The notes under the pieces are model-generated. The model saw only the letters and a program-made list of their open reading frames with translations, had not been told where the DNA came from and searched no databases. Positions 32,765-40,295 of a stretch of DNA of 49,811 bases are shown piece by piece (positions within the stretch are counted from its first letter, which is position 1; each line of letters begins with the position of its first letter). The stretch comes from UBA1562 sp041653955. Lineage in GTDB: Bacteria > Omnitrophota > Gorgyraeia > Gygaellales > Profunditerraquicolaceae. The DNA lies in NCBI GenBank assembly GCA_041653955.1, contig JBAZEH010000008.1:1-49811 (forward strand), given 5' to 3'. Both the position numbers and the translations under genes were made by a program.

Positions 32765-34405
32765 TTACCTCCCTGCCGCTACCTTTACCTTACGGTGGTT
32801 TGAATTCCTGGCCTTATTGCCGTTAAGGATAGCTTCGGCCTGCTGGCGGTAGGCATCCATTACATATGGTATACCGGAAACCTGTGCCGCCTCCTCGGTC
32901 AGGGACATCAGGTCCCTGCGGGAGATAGAGGCAACGCGAAAATTCCTGCTGCCTGCCATCAATTGCTGCAAGCCTACCCTGATCTTCTGGGCAAAAGAGT
33001 ATATACCTACTGCGCCCAGCGGGATATCTTTCATATCCTTGCCGTACTTCTCAAACAGCTCTTCGTAACATACGAAGATCTCCTTCTCCGTCTGTCCGTA
33101 AGCGGATACCGTTGGAGGAAGCTCCTTATCCTTGAGCCACTGCTGTATATTCTTGCCGACCATACCGGGTATCATCAACGCCCTGCCCATACAAACCGCT
33201 TTTACGTAAGGCGCTCCCATAGCGATCGCCTTGAATACATGGTCCTCGGATGAAAAACCTCCTGCTATGGCGATATCCGGAAGGCGCATCCCTTTCTTCG
33301 CGAGCTTTTCGCAGAATTCATAAGTAAGGGCTTCAAGGTAAAATGTAGGTATCCCCCACTCCTGCATCATCCTCCAGGGGCTCATCCCTGTGCCTCCGGG
33401 AGCGCCGTCAATGGTCAATAAGTCTATTTTGGCAAGAGAGGAATATTTTAGCGCCATAGCCAACTCCCTCATGGAGTAAGCCCCTGTCTTTAAGGTTATA
33501 CGCTTAAACCCGAGCCCTCTTAAACGTTTAACCTCCGCTAAAAACGACTCTTCAGATACAAACCCCAGGCGCGAATGCCTTTCAAACTCTTTTATCGCTC
33601 CATCCTTAAAGGCCTTCTGTATGGCTTCAAGTGAAGGATCAGGCGTTACAATATAACCGCGCTTCTGCAGTTCAAGGGCCCTCTCCAGGCTTTTGACCTT
33701 TATCTCCCCTCCGATACACTTTGCGCCCTGGCCCCATTTCAATTCAATGGTCTGCAGGTCATGTTTCTTGCGCACATATTCTGCAACTCCCAGGCGCGTA
33801 TCCTCTACATTCATCTGCACCAGTATCTCGCCGTAACCATCATGGAAACGCCTGTACGTCTCTATGCGCCGGTCCATCTCAGGGGAGCTCTTGATCTTCC
33901 CTTTATTATCCAGCTCCAGGCCCGGGTCTATCCCACAGACATTCTCACCGCAAACCAGGGTAACCCCGGAAATAGCGGCCCCTATGGCAAAATGCTCCCA
34001 GTTCTTGCGCGCGATCTCAGTAGAACCCAGCGCCCCGGTAAATATGGGGGCCTTCATCTTGACTTTGATATCCCATCCATATTCGGTCTCTGTATTTACA
34101 TCCGGAAATTTGGTATTATCAGGGTCGCCTTCCGCGTCCCTGGGCAGCCCCTTAGCGCCCAAGGCATACCCCTGTATATTCAGATGTGAGTAATCCACAG
34201 GATAATCTTTATCGGCTCCGGCAGTGATCTCCCCAAAAGGGCCCGGGTAGATCACTTCTCTGCCCCGGAAAGTGGCTTTAAAGATATCGCAATTACCTTT
34301 GCATCCGTCAACACAACGTGAACATATCCCGGAACCCGGGACCACATTCCTGGAACGATTGAACGTCCCTAAAGCATCATTCGCATTCGGCCTGCCTAAA
34401 TTCAT
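32765..34405 (-). CDS. FMN-dependent glutamate synthase-like protein (stand-alone GltB central domain)
   Basis: A 546-aa protein related to the FMN barrel domain of GltB, without the glutaminase and beta-helix domains. The N terminus has a cysteine cluster (CSRCVDGCKGNC), suggesting an Fe-S centre. The barrel carries IELKWGQGAKCIGGEIKV, LLTIDGAPGGTGMSPWRMM and IAIAGGFSSEDHVFKAIAMGA. Archaeal-type glutamate synthases use such a subunit with separate partners, but a complete gltBD lies in the same block, so this enzyme may use another electron donor or do another reaction. It is 50 nt after the GAF-ANTAR gene. Confidence 0.85.
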   Translation of the reverse strand: MNLGRPNANDALGTFNRSRNVVPGSGICSRCVDGCKGNCDIFKATFRGREVIYPGPFGEITAGADKDYPVDYSHLNIQGYALGAKGLPRDAEGDPDNTKFPDVNTETEYGWDIKVKMKAPIFTGALGSTEIARKNWEHFAIGAAISGVTLVCGENVCGIDPGLELDNKGKIKSSPEMDRRIETYRRFHDGYGEILVQMNVEDTRLGVAEYVRKKHDLQTIELKWGQGAKCIGGEIKVKSLERALELQKRGYIVTPDPSLEAIQKAFKDGAIKEFERHSRLGFVSEESFLAEVKRLRGLGFKRITLKTGAYSMRELAMALKYSSLAKIDLLTIDGAPGGTGMSPWRMMQEWGIPTFYLEALTYEFCEKLAKKGMRLPDIAIAGGFSSEDHVFKAIAMGAPYVKAVCMGRALMIPGMVGKNIQQWLKDKELPPTVSAYGQTEKEIFVCYEELFEKYGKDMKDIPLGAVGIYSFAQKIRVGLQQLMAGSRNFRVASISRRDLMSLTEEAAQVSGIPYVMDAYRQQAEAILNGNKARNSNHRKVKVAAGR

Positions 34406-34428
34406 TTATCCGCTCCTTTTTTTACGCT

Positions 34429-34466
34429 GCTCACATGAGCCTGCGAGCAAACGGGCTACTTAGCCC
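34429..34466 (-). other. Two hairpins between the GAF-ANTAR gene and the glutamate synthase-like gene
   Basis: GGGCT/AGCCC with a 4-nt loop (34453-34466) spans the regulator's stop codon. GCTCGCA/TGTGAGC with a 6-nt loop (34429-34448) follows. Neither is followed by a T-run; the next feature is the AAAGGAG of the downstream gene. They could stabilise or time the transcript; the loops do not fit the A1/G4 rule of ANTAR targets. Confidence 0.4.
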
Positions 34467-35169
34467 CTGTTAAATGCCTCATATCCGCCGCCAGGATTAT
34501 CGCTTCGGCAACCTCGCGCATCGTCTTGCGGCTGTCCATACTGTATTTGCGTATCCTTAGATACGCCTGCTCCTCTGTCAACCCGTCATCGCGCATCAGG
34601 ATACCCTTAGCGCGCTCAAGCTTCTTACGGGTCTCAAGCTCCTCCTGGATCACCTTGCTCCTCACTATCAATTCCGTATTCTCAATAGCCACTGCCGCCT
34701 GATTGGCTATGGAAGTAAACACCTCCACTTCGGTATCGCTGAAATCATGGGGGCTTGAAGTGTAACAATTAATTACCCCGATCACCTTTCCCTTGACCGC
34801 TAAAGGCACGCACAATAAAGAGCTCAAATTCTCTCTCCCGGCGATATCCTTATGCTTATACTCTTTTTCTTTGGTAACATCTTTTATGGCCATGGGTTTG
34901 TTATCCCTGGCTGCCCTTCCGGATATCCCTTCCCCTATTTTTAAGGGGGGTTTCTTGTTATATTCTTCGCTGATACTATGCGAGGCGCGCACAACCAGCG
35001 TATTCGTTTTCTCATCCACCAGCATCAAAGAGCATATATTGGAACCTAATAGTTCGGCGGTAACGGTAACGATCAGCCGCAGGATATCCTCCAGATACAG
35101 GTCTGAAGTTATCGCCTTGCTGATCCTGGATAATGCCTTTATCTGTCCTTCAAAAGATATATTCGCCAT
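34456..35169 (-). CDS. GAF-ANTAR RNA-binding antiterminator, copy 1
   Basis: A 237-aa cytoplasmic regulator. A GAF sensory domain spans about 20-165 (LYLEDILRLIVTVTAELLGSNICSLML, PLAVKGKVIGVINCYTS). After a helical linker comes an ANTAR domain at about 175-232 (LERAKGILMRDDGLTEEQAYLRIRKYSMDSRKTMREVAEAIIL), the three-helix fold that binds paired hairpins in mRNA leaders and prevents termination (AmiR, NasR, EutV). It lies within a nitrogen block, and its own leader holds two terminators, so it probably regulates its operon. A paralogue is at the right end of the window. The ligand of the GAF domain is unknown. Confidence 0.92.
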   Translation of the reverse strand: MANISFEGQIKALSRISKAITSDLYLEDILRLIVTVTAELLGSNICSLMLVDEKTNTLVVRASHSISEEYNKKPPLKIGEGISGRAARDNKPMAIKDVTKEKEYKHKDIAGRENLSSLLCVPLAVKGKVIGVINCYTSSPHDFSDTEVEVFTSIANQAAVAIENTELIVRSKVIQEELETRKKLERAKGILMRDDGLTEEQAYLRIRKYSMDSRKTMREVAEAIILAADMRHLTGAK

Positions 35170-35212
35170 AGATAAATACCTGTTGGTTCAGGCGCCCTGT
35201 CGCGCAAAAAAA

Positions 35213-35253
35213 ACGCCCTTATTAAAGCAGTCATTGCCACTTTAAAAGGACGT
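35213..35253 (-). promoter_or_regulatory. Second attenuator-like terminator (T2) in the GAF-ANTAR leader
   Basis: On the transcript: ACGTCCTT...AAGGGCGT outer arms, TTAAAG/CTTTAA inner arms, then eight T, ending about 37 nt before the ATG. The 5' arm overlaps a small hairpin GGAT-(AAAGAC)-GTCC (35248-35261) whose hexaloop has A at 1 and G at 4, the ANTAR-target rule. The two folds exclude each other. Confidence 0.65.
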
Positions 35254-35302
35254 CTTTATCCGGATCTCTAACGCTGAAATTTGAGGTATTGAAAAACAAA
35301 AA

Positions 35303-35327
35303 AAGCGTTCCTTTTTATAGAACGCTT
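35303..35327 (-). terminator. First terminator (T1) in the GAF-ANTAR leader
   Basis: AAGCGTTC/GAACGCTT, 9-nt loop, followed by seven T: a textbook intrinsic terminator. It lies between the promoter at 35372-35399 and the GAF-ANTAR gene, so it can end gdhA transcripts and also attenuate the regulator. Its 5' arm can join GAAGC-(AAAGAA)-GC-G-TTC (35320-35336), again an A1/G4 hexaloop. Confidence 0.75.
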
Positions 35328-35342
35328 CTTTGCTTCTTTACC

Positions 35343-35367
35343 TTGAAACACAAACTCTGTGCTTCAA
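35343..35367 (-). promoter_or_regulatory. Upstream hairpin (candidate ANTAR P1) in the GAF-ANTAR leader
   Basis: TTGAAGCACA/TGTGTTTCAA, a 10-bp stem with one G-U, begins near the predicted transcription start. If its top A-T pair opens, the loop is AGAGTTT, with A at 1 and G at 4. With the hairpin at 35320-35336 it makes a two-hairpin arrangement just before terminator T1. Confidence 0.5.
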
Positions 35368-35371
35368 ATAA

Positions 35372-35399
35372 AGTATAACATCAAATCCCTGTTTGTCAA
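35372..35399 (-). promoter_or_regulatory. Promoter of the GAF-ANTAR/nitrogen operon
   Basis: On the minus strand: TTGACA, 16-nt spacer, TATACT, preceded by TGT (extended -10). It lies 11 nt after the gdhA stop and is followed by a 200-nt structured leader. Confidence 0.75.
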
Positions 35400-35409
35400 G
35401 TTTTTATTT

Positions 35410-36747
35410 TTATACCAGCCCCTGGTCAATCATAGCGTCGGCGACTTTTACGAAACCGGCGATATTCGCGCCGTTTACATAATTCACATACTGGCCTTCC
35501 TTGCCGTATTTAACGCATTGGCCGTGTATGGCTGTCATGATTTCGCGCAGCTTTTTATCCACCTCTTCGCGCGACCAGGAGAGCCTCATACTGTTCTGCG
35601 TCATCTCAAGCCCCGAAGTAGCAACGCCTCCGGCATTAGATGCCTTTCCGGGCGCGTAAAGGATCTTCGCCTTCTGGAATACTTCAACGCCTTCAGGCGT
35701 AGTCGGCATATTAGCGCCTTCGCCTACCGCGATACAGCCGTTTTTGACCAACGCCCTGGCATCGCTTTCATCTATCTCGTTCTGGGTGGCGCTGGGGAAA
35801 GCGATATCGCATTTTATATCCCAGGGTTTTTTGGCTTCAAAATATTTACAATTGAACTCTTTAGCGCACTCCTTTATGCGGGCGCGGCGCACATTCTTTA
35901 AATCCATTATACACTTTAACTCCTTCATATCAATCCCCGCCTCATCATATATCACGCCGTTAGAATCTGAAAGGGTAATGACTTTCGCCCCTAATTGAAC
36001 CAACTTTTCTACCGTGTACTGCGCGACATTCCCTGAACCTGATACCGCGCATACCTTACCCTTAAGGGATTCCCCCTTCGTCTTAAGCATCTCCTCCACG
36101 AAATATACGCATCCATAACCGGTAGCTTCCGGCCGTATAAGGCTTCCGCCCCAATTCAGGCTTTTACCCGTAAGGACACCGGTAAACTCATTACGCAATC
36201 TTTTATATTGCCCGAACATATACCCTATCTCGCGTCCGCCTACCCCTATATCTCCGGCAGGGATATCGGTATTCGGGCCGATATGCCTGGATAGCTCCGT
36301 CATAAAACTCTGGCAAAACCTCATAACCTCATTATCAGACTTACCTTTAGGGTCAAAATCAGACCCCCCTTTGCCTCCACCCATAGGCAGGGTAGTAAGG
36401 CTATTCTTGAATACCTGCTCAAAAGCCAGAAACTTCAATATACCTAAGTTAACGCTGGGGTGGAAACGGATACCGCCTTTATAAGGGCCTATGGCGCTGT
36501 TCATCTCTATGCGGTATCCCCTGTTTATCCGGACCTCTCCATTATCATCTACCCAGGGGACGCGGAAGATTATTATCCTCTCCGGCTCTATCATCCTCTC
36601 CAATACCTTGGCGGCCTGATATTTAGGATTTTTATCAATAAAGGGCATTACCGACTCCGCTACCTCCCGGACTGCCTGGTGAAACTCATTCTCCCCGGGA
36701 TTCTTAGCAATAACCTTAACCATAAAATCTTCGATCTTCTTTGACAT
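35410..36747 (-). CDS. gdhA: Glutamate dehydrogenase, hexameric type
   Basis: A 445-aa enzyme interconverting 2-oxoglutarate plus ammonia and glutamate. Motifs include YKGGIRFHPSVNLGILKFLAFEQ, PMGGGKGGSDFDPKGKSD with the catalytic lysine region, GDIGVGGREIGYMFGQYK, and the Rossmann segment VCAVSGSGNVAQYTVEKL. The length and sequence fit the E. coli-type, usually NADP-dependent, enzyme. It has its own promoter, a strong GGGAGG, and a leader attenuator, just upstream of the GAF-ANTAR operon. Having both GDH and GS/GOGAT lets the cell choose by ammonia supply. Confidence 0.96.
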   Translation of the reverse strand: MSKKIEDFMVKVIAKNPGENEFHQAVREVAESVMPFIDKNPKYQAAKVLERMIEPERIIIFRVPWVDDNGEVRINRGYRIEMNSAIGPYKGGIRFHPSVNLGILKFLAFEQVFKNSLTTLPMGGGKGGSDFDPKGKSDNEVMRFCQSFMTELSRHIGPNTDIPAGDIGVGGREIGYMFGQYKRLRNEFTGVLTGKSLNWGGSLIRPEATGYGCVYFVEEMLKTKGESLKGKVCAVSGSGNVAQYTVEKLVQLGAKVITLSDSNGVIYDEAGIDMKELKCIMDLKNVRRARIKECAKEFNCKYFEAKKPWDIKCDIAFPSATQNEIDESDARALVKNGCIAVGEGANMPTTPEGVEVFQKAKILYAPGKASNAGGVATSGLEMTQNSMRLSWSREEVDKKLREIMTAIHGQCVKYGKEGQYVNYVNGANIAGFVKVADAMIDQGLV

Positions 36748-36768
36748 TTTTCCTCCCTTTAAACAAAA

Positions 36769-36808
36769 AAAGGCATACTTTACCTTATATAAAGGTAAAG
36801 ACGCCTTT
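36769..36808 (-). promoter_or_regulatory. Attenuator-like terminator in the gdhA leader
   Basis: On the transcript: AAAGGC...GCCTTT lower arms, CTTTACCTT/AAGGTAAAG upper arms with a 5-nt loop, then seven T shortly before GGGAGG and the ATG. The 5' arm alternatively forms AAGGAC-(AAAGGC)-GTCTTT at 36797-36814, six pairs closing a hexaloop with A1 and G4. This is the clearest ANTAR-like hairpin in the window. It lies too near the predicted start for a second hairpin upstream. Confidence 0.7.
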
Positions 36809-36829
36809 GTCCTTACAAATATTATTTAA

Positions 36830-36857
36830 ATAATAACATATCGGCCGAAGTTGTCAA
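36830..36857 (-). promoter_or_regulatory. gdhA promoter
   Basis: On the minus strand: TTGACA, 16-nt spacer, TATTAT, preceded by TGT (extended -10). It lies in the gap after the dual-receiver gene. Confidence 0.7.
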
Positions 36858-36881
36858 GGGTTTTATGGCAGGGGGGGGAAC

Positions 36882-37574
36882 CTATTTAAGGATGGATTTT
36901 ATCTGATGATAGAGGGACTGCTTTATTATCCCTTCTGTCTTCTTAATATCCCCGGTAAGCAGGATTATTCTCGCCTCCGGCTTTATATCGCGTATCTTTG
37001 AATACAACTCTACCCCGCTCATATCCCTAAGGGATATATCCGATAATATCAGGTCAAAATTCCTCTCGGTTACCAATTTTAATGCCCCCTCCCCTGTCTC
37101 GGAGATCATGACATTGTAATCCTGCAATAATTTACTGAAAAAATTGGAGACAGGCTCATCAGACTCTACTATCAGGATATTTATGATATCATCCGGGTAT
37201 TTCTCCCTTATAAAGTCCTCAAGGATCACGATTATCTCTTTGATCTCAAAAGGCTTGGTGATAAAGGCCTCTATCTTCTCTCCCTCTATCGCTTTTAACA
37301 GGCCATCCAATGAGTACCCGGTCATCATCACGTACTTTGATTCAGGGGATATCTTTTTTAGTTCCCTGAAAGTCTGGACGCCGTCTACCCCGGGGAGCCT
37401 GACATCCAGGAAGAAGATATCAAACTCCTCTTTCTTTGCCATCTCTATGGCTTTTTTCCCGCTCTCCGCGGCCCTGACCACTAAACCCTCAAGGCTCAAA
37501 AGCCTGATCAAAAAATCCCTGATAATCCTTTCGTCATCTACCACAAGGACCTTTACCGACTTTTTATAAACCAT
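36882..37574 (-). CDS. Dual-receiver response regulator without output domain
   Basis: A 230-aa protein made of two CheY-like receivers. The first (1-125) is complete: DDE near 13, phospho-Asp D57 (FLDVRL), MTG and K107 (TKP). The second (130-230) has Asp179 (LSDIS) and LTGD but reads VESDE at the acidic pocket and lacks the Lys-Pro motif, so its chemistry may be impaired. There is no DNA-binding or enzymatic domain. It probably relays phosphate or controls a partner by protein contact. It lies 22 nt after the AraC-type regulator, presumably in one pathway with it. Confidence 0.85.
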   Translation of the reverse strand: MVYKKSVKVLVVDDERIIRDFLIRLLSLEGLVVRAAESGKKAIEMAKKEEFDIFFLDVRLPGVDGVQTFRELKKISPESKYVMMTGYSLDGLLKAIEGEKIEAFITKPFEIKEIIVILEDFIREKYPDDIINILIVESDEPVSNFFSKLLQDYNVMISETGEGALKLVTERNFDLILSDISLRDMSGVELYSKIRDIKPEARIILLTGDIKKTEGIIKQSLYHQIKSILK

Positions 37575-37596
37575 CTGCCCGCCTCTCCCCTGCGCC

Positions 37597-38328
37597 CTAT
37601 TTATTCCTGCCTTTGACAGTTACGGTATCGCGGTATTCGGATGGGGTAAAACCAGTGACCTTCTTGAACATCTTCATAAAAGAGTTCGGGTTATGATAAC
37701 CCAGCTTATAAGCGATCTTGCTTACCGGATAACTGTTCTTCTTCAATAACTGCTTGGCCGAGCTGATCCTTAACCCTAATTTATATTTGTTGAAGCTTCT
37801 CCCTGATTTTTCCTTGAATACGCGGCTCAAATATTTATAACTGAGCGATAACTCCTTTGAGAGGCTATCCAGGGAAAGGGTTTTATTGTAATTCCTTTTA
37901 ATGAGGCGCCGCGCTAGACGTATTTTCTTCTCCGTTTCGCTGACCCCTTGCGCTTCCGGACGGCCGCTTGATCTTGTCAGTCTCCTGAATATATCCCTGA
38001 CATCCTCTATATCAAACGGCTTTTCTATATATTCATCTGCGTGCAGGCGCAACGCCTCAATAGCGATATCCTTTGAACTGTAGGCAGTCATGACCGCGAT
38101 CCTGCAATGCGCGTTCGCCTTCCTGACCTCATTAAGCAGTTCAAGGCCGTTCATATCCGGCATCATCACATCCAGGACCACAAGCTCTATATCATTAGGC
38201 CTCTTTAATATATCCAGGGCTTCTTTAGCGTTTGAAGCGGTCAGGATAACATATTCGTCAAAAGCCGTGCTGAAAATATCCCTTATATTCCTGGAATCAT
38301 CAACTATGAGGATCTTCTCTCCTGCCAT
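37597..38328 (-). CDS. Response regulator with AraC-type DNA-binding domain
   Basis: A 243-aa transcription factor. The receiver (1-120) has phospho-Asp D53 (VVLDVMMPDMNG), MTAY and KPF. The two-helix-turn-helix AraC domain (about 140-240) shows LSLDSLSKELSLSYKYLSRVFKEKSGRSF and VSKIAYKLGYHNPNSFMKMFKKVTGFTPSEYR. It follows the histidine kinase gene after a terminator and has its own promoter, so kinase and regulator can be made in different amounts. Likely targets are the peptide cluster or the nitrogen genes on either side; this is inference. Confidence 0.92.
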   Translation of the reverse strand: MAGEKILIVDDSRNIRDIFSTAFDEYVILTASNAKEALDILKRPNDIELVVLDVMMPDMNGLELLNEVRKANAHCRIAVMTAYSSKDIAIEALRLHADEYIEKPFDIEDVRDIFRRLTRSSGRPEAQGVSETEKKIRLARRLIKRNYNKTLSLDSLSKELSLSYKYLSRVFKEKSGRSFNKYKLGLRISSAKQLLKKNSYPVSKIAYKLGYHNPNSFMKMFKKVTGFTPSEYRDTVTVKGRNK

Positions 38329-38360
38329 ACCTTCTTATCCTTTCTCCCAGCCTGGCTATA

Positions 38361-38389
38361 ACTGTATCTCTATCCGCCTAAAAAGTCAA
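38361..38389 (-). promoter_or_regulatory. Promoter of the response regulator pair
   Basis: On the minus strand: TTGACT, 17-nt spacer, TACAGT. No TGn extension. The leader to the ATG is about 30 nt. Confidence 0.5.
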
Positions 38390-38431
38390 TATCCTGGTTC
38401 TGCTTTTAACTATCCTGTTTCTACTTAGGCA

Positions 38432-38469
38432 AAAGCGGATAATTACTCATAATAAATGAGTTCCGCTTT
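38432..38469 (-). terminator. Terminator after the histidine kinase gene
   Basis: On the transcript: AAAGCGGA/TCCGCTTT lower stem and ACTCAT/ATGAGT upper stem with loop TTATT, then TTTT. It closes the run from the peptide cluster through the kinase and isolates it from the response regulators. Confidence 0.75.
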
Positions 38470-38477
38470 ATATGCTG

Positions 38478-40295
38478 TCAGAGTTTATCAGATATATTAA
38501 GAGATTGGTCCTTTTGGGAGGGTTCTTGCGCGGGGAATATTACGGTAAAGGAGGTGCCCTCGCCTGCGGCACTTTCTACATCTATGGCCGCGCCATGCTG
38601 CTCCAGTATCCTGCGGCTGATAAAAAGGCCAAGCCCCATCCCGTCTTTCTTGGTACTCTTAAACGGCTCAAATAAAACCTTTAATCTATCAGGCGGGATA
38701 CCTCTACCGCAATCACTTATAGTCACCTTAACGCGCGCAGGGGTGTGCGGGTATGATTCATTTATCAGCTCCATCCCTATATTCAACATACCGCCGTCAG
38801 GCATCGCTTCAACGGCATTAATAAGCAGGTTCAAGAACACCTGTTTTATCCTTTCGGCATCCCCCCGGATATAAAGATTCCTGTTCTTAAGAAGGTATTC
38901 CACACCCGTGCTCCCTATGGCAAGCCTGTCCTCCATTATCTTCAATGCCTCATCCATAATATCCTTTATATTCACCCTTTCCATCTTCAGCTCAAAAGGA
39001 GAGAGAAAATCGGACAACCCTTTAAACATCCGTTCGCAGCGCCCTATCTCCTCGGAGACTACGCTGCTGAACCTGTCTATGAACTTACCGTCGCGGTGTT
39101 TTTTAGAAAGCATCTGCACGAACGACTTTATCGGCGCCAGTGAATTTTTCAGTTCATGCGCCACCCACACAGTATCCTTGCCTATAGTAGAAAACCTTTT
39201 GGTTGCCTCGGCATCCTTTAACTTATCATTCAAGTCATTAAACGCCCTTATCAGTTCCCCGATCTCATCGTGCCTTTTTGTATTTATCCTATTGGCGATA
39301 CCGGGCCCGGCAGTGCTCTTTACTCTCCTTAGCAGGTTTTTCAACGGATGGGCTAAAACACGCGCCATCACTACAGCCAGGATAGCCGCAATTATCTCGC
39401 TCAATATTATGATAACCCATGCCTGTATCCTCATCATCTTTGAGAAAAAATAAGCCTCATCCTGCTCCTGCCTTAAAACAATACCCCACCCCGTGCCGGA
39501 GATCGGGGCATAAGAGCTGACCCAGCGCTTACCCGCGCCATCCCATATCTCTACAGCCTCATTCCTCCCTGAAAGCACGGCAGCCACATCTTTATCCAGC
39601 GTGAAACTCTCCCCCTTCAGGATATCTTTCTTATCCGGAGAAGCAAGCAACCTTCCGTCACTTGATACCAGAAAACCCTTGCCTGTGCTGCCCAGGCTGA
39701 TCTTATCAACTATATCCCATAGGCCCCTTAAATTTATATCGGCGACAAGGAACCCGCTTATCTTTCCCTTTTCCTTGACCGGGACGGCCATAGTTAAATA
39801 CGGCATATGGTTATCCTCCTGGAACCTGACTGCGGAAATATATGCCTCTTCTCCTATTATCTTCCCTATCGCGCCCTCCTCTATGTGGTAATCCGGGCTC
39901 CTCCCCAGGTCAGAACCAGCGATCTGCCTTCCGGAAAGGCCAAAATGCGATACCCTGATGAAAACCGGATGTTCAAGGGCCAAACCCACCAGCATCGTCT
40001 CCTGATGCCAGGGGTCCATAGGCATGGCGCTTAATGTGGAGGCGGCGGAATAAAGTATATCTTCCGGGCGTTTCAGGAAAAGATCGATCTCTCTGGCTGA
40101 TTGGGCGACGATATCCTTGTGATTATTTAAAACTGAATTGCGCACCGCGGACTGGGAATTATTCACAAAGAAGGCGCCAAGCAGGAGTATGGCTATGCTT
40201 ATAGTCACAAAAAGCACGAGGGCGATCTGCACCCAGAACCTGCTGTATAATTTACTTAAGAATATACTGATAAAGGATCTTTTTATCCCGCTCAT
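38478..40295 (-). CDS. Sensor histidine kinase with Cache-type periplasmic domain
   Basis: A 605-aa membrane kinase. TM1 is at about 22-45, a periplasmic dCache-like domain at about 50-285 (LTMAVPVKEKGKISGFLVADINLRGLWDIV, GKGFLVSSDGRLLASPD), TM2 at about 291-312, then HAMP, HisKA with phospho-acceptor H380 (VAHELKNSLAPIKS), and an ATPase domain with INLLINAVEAMPDGG, DCGRGIP and GMGLGLFISRRI. Cache domains bind small ligands such as amino acids or peptides. The start overlaps the exporter stop (ATGA), so the kinase belongs to the peptide operon and may sense the exported product or a related nutrient. Confidence 0.92.
   Translation of the reverse strand: MSGIKRSFISIFLSKLYSRFWVQIALVLFVTISIAILLLGAFFVNNSQSAVRNSVLNNHKDIVAQSAREIDLFLKRPEDILYSAASTLSAMPMDPWHQETMLVGLALEHPVFIRVSHFGLSGRQIAGSDLGRSPDYHIEEGAIGKIIGEEAYISAVRFQEDNHMPYLTMAVPVKEKGKISGFLVADINLRGLWDIVDKISLGSTGKGFLVSSDGRLLASPDKKDILKGESFTLDKDVAAVLSGRNEAVEIWDGAGKRWVSSYAPISGTGWGIVLRQEQDEAYFFSKMMRIQAWVIIILSEIIAAILAVVMARVLAHPLKNLLRRVKSTAGPGIANRINTKRHDEIGELIRAFNDLNDKLKDAEATKRFSTIGKDTVWVAHELKNSLAPIKSFVQMLSKKHRDGKFIDRFSSVVSEEIGRCERMFKGLSDFLSPFELKMERVNIKDIMDEALKIMEDRLAIGSTGVEYLLKNRNLYIRGDAERIKQVFLNLLINAVEAMPDGGMLNIGMELINESYPHTPARVKVTISDCGRGIPPDRLKVLFEPFKSTKKDGMGLGLFISRRILEQHGAAIDVESAAGEGTSFTVIFPAQEPSQKDQSLNISDKL

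Noticed and set aside
35281..35400. T-box or a known metabolite riboswitch in the long GAF-ANTAR leader
   Set aside because: No T-box sequence or specifier stem and no recognisable riboswitch core. Simple terminators with small alternative hairpins explain it better.
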